Source: Mermis nigrescens (lineage: Eukaryota; Nematoda; Enoplea; Mermithida; Mermithidae). Taken from it: DNA of 64,000 nt. Below the pieces are notes generated by a model. The model was not told where the DNA came from, ran no database searches, and saw only the letters and a list, made by a program, of their open reading frames with translations. Position 1 is the stretch's first letter. The number at the start of each line of letters is the position of its first letter. A program made the translations under genes and the position numbers. Of this stretch, positions 61,252-64,000 are shown one piece after another. The stretch is taken from assembly GCA_036768485.1 (NCBI GenBank), contig JAVLUZ010000165.1, positions 1,426,001 through 1,490,000 of the forward strand, read 5' to 3'.

Positions 61252-61793
61252 ATGAAACGACTGGCTACGCTCATTTACATATTTGCGATAATTTTTAACT
61301 TATCACAGCCGGGCCCGTTTTTCGACGAAAACGGGGCCATATTTCAAAAAGTTACTTGGGACCTGGGGCCTAAATTTTTAGACGCCATTCGCCTCGGTAA
61401 TCCAGGCAATGCTCTGATTTCGCCCTCGGCGTTGGCCGCCCTTTACGGCCTGATTTACGCGGCTTCCGGGGGTCAACAGGAGCAGGAATTGAAATATATG
61501 CTTTTTTACAACGTGCCGTCCGATGCCGTGGTCGGTATGGTCCAAAATTACCAAAATTCCGTATCGATGATCAATTCGGACAATTTTATTAAATTCTCCA
61601 GCGCCAACAAACTCGTCTATCAGCAGCCGGACGCCACAGGTGGAGTTTTGCCCTTTCGAGGTACGCCCAATGGTCTGATCAGCGGCGAACAGGTGGACAA
61701 AGCGGACTTTATAAACCGACCCGATTTCGCGAGATTTGTTATCAATGATTATATTTCGATGCGGACTTTTGACAAAATCCCGCAACTTTTCGG
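61252..61793 (+). CDS. Serpin 3, first exon (gene runs off the window)
   Basis: ATG 61252 opens a signal peptide (MKRLATLIYIFAIIFNL). An in-frame ATG at 61174 would bury it, so 61252 is preferred. The mature part follows serpin 2 closely: LISPSALAALYGLIYAASGG, SANKLVYQQ, VDKADFINRPDFARF and MRTFDKIPQLFG. The donor is TTCGG|GTATGA in phase 2, the same place and phase as the first intron of serpin 2. Open without breaks over 180 codons. No following exon is found in the remaining 2.2 kb, so the rest lies beyond 64000. Its hinge and reactive loop cannot be judged. It appears intact where serpin 2 is broken. Confidence 0.88.
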
Positions 61794-62916
61794 GTATGAT
61801 TTCGTCGTCATTTTAACTTATTAAGAGAAAAAATGGTTCTTGTGTATTTCCAATTGAGCAAGAGTAACCTAACTTCACATTTATACTCTATTTCACACAA
61901 ATTCGGTTATAAATCTTAAAACTATCCCCTGCAATAAGCTGAAAGATTGCGATTATAGCATTGATCTGATATATAACTATCGTAACCACACGTAGGTGTG
62001 GGGAGGGGGTTTTTAGGGGGTATGCACCCCAGGTGTTGGAATATCACCCAGAAATTAAAGTAACCCCTGTCACCAAAGGCTGATTTTTAGGCCTTATTTT
62101 CATATTTAATCCGATAATTTCGCGCATGTTAAGTTCAAGGTATATTTGCTCTACTAATGTAGGCTAAACATTAAGAATTCGTATGCATATTTCGTGTTCG
62201 TCATATTTAAAATATCACGTATTTTCCGCTTTTTCCCTGAATTCCAGGATATGCTATTAATCAAAAGACGAAATCCTTTCCTAATTATACCCAAAGGCCA
62301 AACCAATGACGCAAATAATTAACCCTAACGAGAATCACTTGAGATTCTTTAACTCACACCACCTAAAATAAGTTTGCGCTTATTATTATTCTTATGTATG
62401 GAATACGACCAAACGAATTTCATATTAGCTTTATAGAAACAGCCACGAATGCTAGAACAGAATAGCGGCATCAAATACACATATCTTCTGTTGAAATCAA
62501 ATGGAATTTGCTCCCAGGAATAATCCAAATCTTTCGTTCTGTAATTACTTTTGGCCAAGAACCAACAGATACTAAAATCTTCCCAGAAGAACTATTCAAA
62601 CCCCACAAATCAGACAGTCATTAATTTTCTGGACCTAATCTGAGACAAATTCCTTCAATGCATGAAGGTGAATATATCTTATGAAATAAAAAAACCTTAT
62701 TTTGAATATGCAATCATAATCAACCCTTATACCCATAATATTTCAAATTCAAATAAATTATTCTAACAAACCTTCGACTGAATACTTTCACCAAAACTTT
62801 CCGCGGTAAGTTTAGTTTAGTTAGTTTAGAGCGACTCAGCGCGTTGTACATAGTTGTGATGTGTGATGTTCTCTTTTTCCAGCGAACCTAGTCATTAGTT
62901 TCCGACGTGTGCTGTG

Positions 62917-63094
<178 letters not shown>

Positions 63095-63194
63095 CTGCTA
63101 TGGTAATAAAAATTCTTGCCTTATCAAATATTTCAATTCAAATAACAAAATATAAGGAGAGAATCGGAGCAGCCCCCATATTGAGCACTCTCGG

Positions 63195-63425
63195 AACGTG
63201 TTTTTGAATTTTTTCTTGCTTTTTTAGCGATTTTTTGATGTCATTGGATAGGCATCAAAGGCACCATTGCTCGATGAGAAACGTCGAAAATGTTGTTTTT
63301 TCCACCATACGACCACTTTTAAGACCATATTTTGACCTTTGAAAATTTTTTCAGCGCCCCCCCCAGAAATTTTTTCACCCCTTCACCCCCCTCCCAGCAT
63401 TTGGGTGCTGCCCACCTGTGATCGT
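63195..63425 (-). repeat. R1 copy, reverse, 5' truncated
   Basis: Contains 'gatgtcattggataggcatc', 'ttgctcgatgagaaacgtcg' and ends ggtgctgcccacctgtga. It has a small insertion of 'ggcatcaaaggcaccat' relative to other copies. Confidence 0.78.
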
Positions 63426-64000
63426 AACTCTCGGCATTCTGCCGATGAAAATTCTTACCATTTATCCACGAACTTATGTTAAATAGACTATAATTGCTCA
63501 GTAGTTTCGTAGTTTCGTGCAATATATCAAGTAGATTTGACATGAGTAATGGAACGGTAATGTTTGCTGACTATAGCTTATATGGAAATTACTAGGGCGA
63601 GGAGGGGATTCTACTTAAGATCCGAAAAATCATCATGTAAAGCATCGTTTTACGAAAATATGAAAAGCGGATAATTGTTTCACACAGATAATAATAAAGA
63701 CGAATTCAATGATAACATAAATAATAAAAAATAATATCCTAAAAAATAATTAATAGCTTAATTGACACGTTGCCACGTTAGATCACATTCCCATGGCCAT
63801 CTAGTGCAGGAGTGCGGTCGCAACTCATGGTCCGGCGGTCAGATGTTGGAAAAGAAAAAGAAGGCTTACTGGCAGATATGCACAGCATGGAAATTCTGGG
63901 GCAGGGGTTTATGGAATCCTGTCTACAGACCTGCATCAGGATAAAGAGTTTTAATCAAAATAGTATCCGTGTGGTATATGAAAATTCTCATTTGGTGGCA

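Overview
The window is metazoan nuclear DNA: AT-rich, with intron-split genes, long repeat-filled introns and no bacterial-type gene packing. A nematode is the most likely source. The two-pore potassium channel reads like nematode TWK channels, especially the CVDVVGIEYVRKIH stretch after M4, and most splice acceptors are short (t)ttcag/ttgcag types. Another ecdysozoan cannot be excluded, because no rRNA or mitochondrial marker is present.

Layout. 1-5 kb: repeats only. 5.0-15.0 kb, minus strand: a five-exon two-pore-domain potassium channel gene whose exon lengths sum to an exact 380-residue frame. 17.5-25.7 kb, plus: a complete five-exon secreted serpin gene. 29.9-34.9 kb, plus: a second serpin with the same splice logic but several small insertions that break the frame. 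36-37 kb: a hAT transposon carrying a transposase C-terminal remnant. 38.1 kb: one unassigned exon-like block. 39-53 kb: a nest of mobile DNA, with several copies of a large inverted-repeat family, a foldback element with a 9-bp target duplication and a coding-looking loop, and a small hAT-type element inside an older repeat. 53.2-55.0 kb, plus: two exons of a cysteine-rich, probably GPI-anchored three-finger (Ly6/activin-receptor-like) protein, with a possible relative's last exon at 58.3 kb. 56.3-58.2 kb: a Helitron-like element. 61.3 kb to the right edge: the first exon of a third serpin, cut by the window end.

The serpins form a tandem same-strand family. Their reactive-loop hinges do not look inhibitory, so storage, transport, signalling or structural roles are more likely than protease inhibition. 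The rest is dispersed repeats. I use working names: R1 (~270 bp, imperfect terminal inverted repeats, contains the word gatgccaatggatagtgct), R2 (~250 bp, contains aagcgctaaaatagcgttaa), R3 (short, 'gacccccagaatt' type), R4 (tandem units with gtacaaagactttttgggac), R5 (contains 'gcgcttcgcgcc' and 'tttttgac' blocks) and R6 (large inverted-repeat family, termini ATCATAGGTAGCGCGT). Repeat boundaries were judged by eye and are accurate to about 10-30 bases, except where target duplications fix them.
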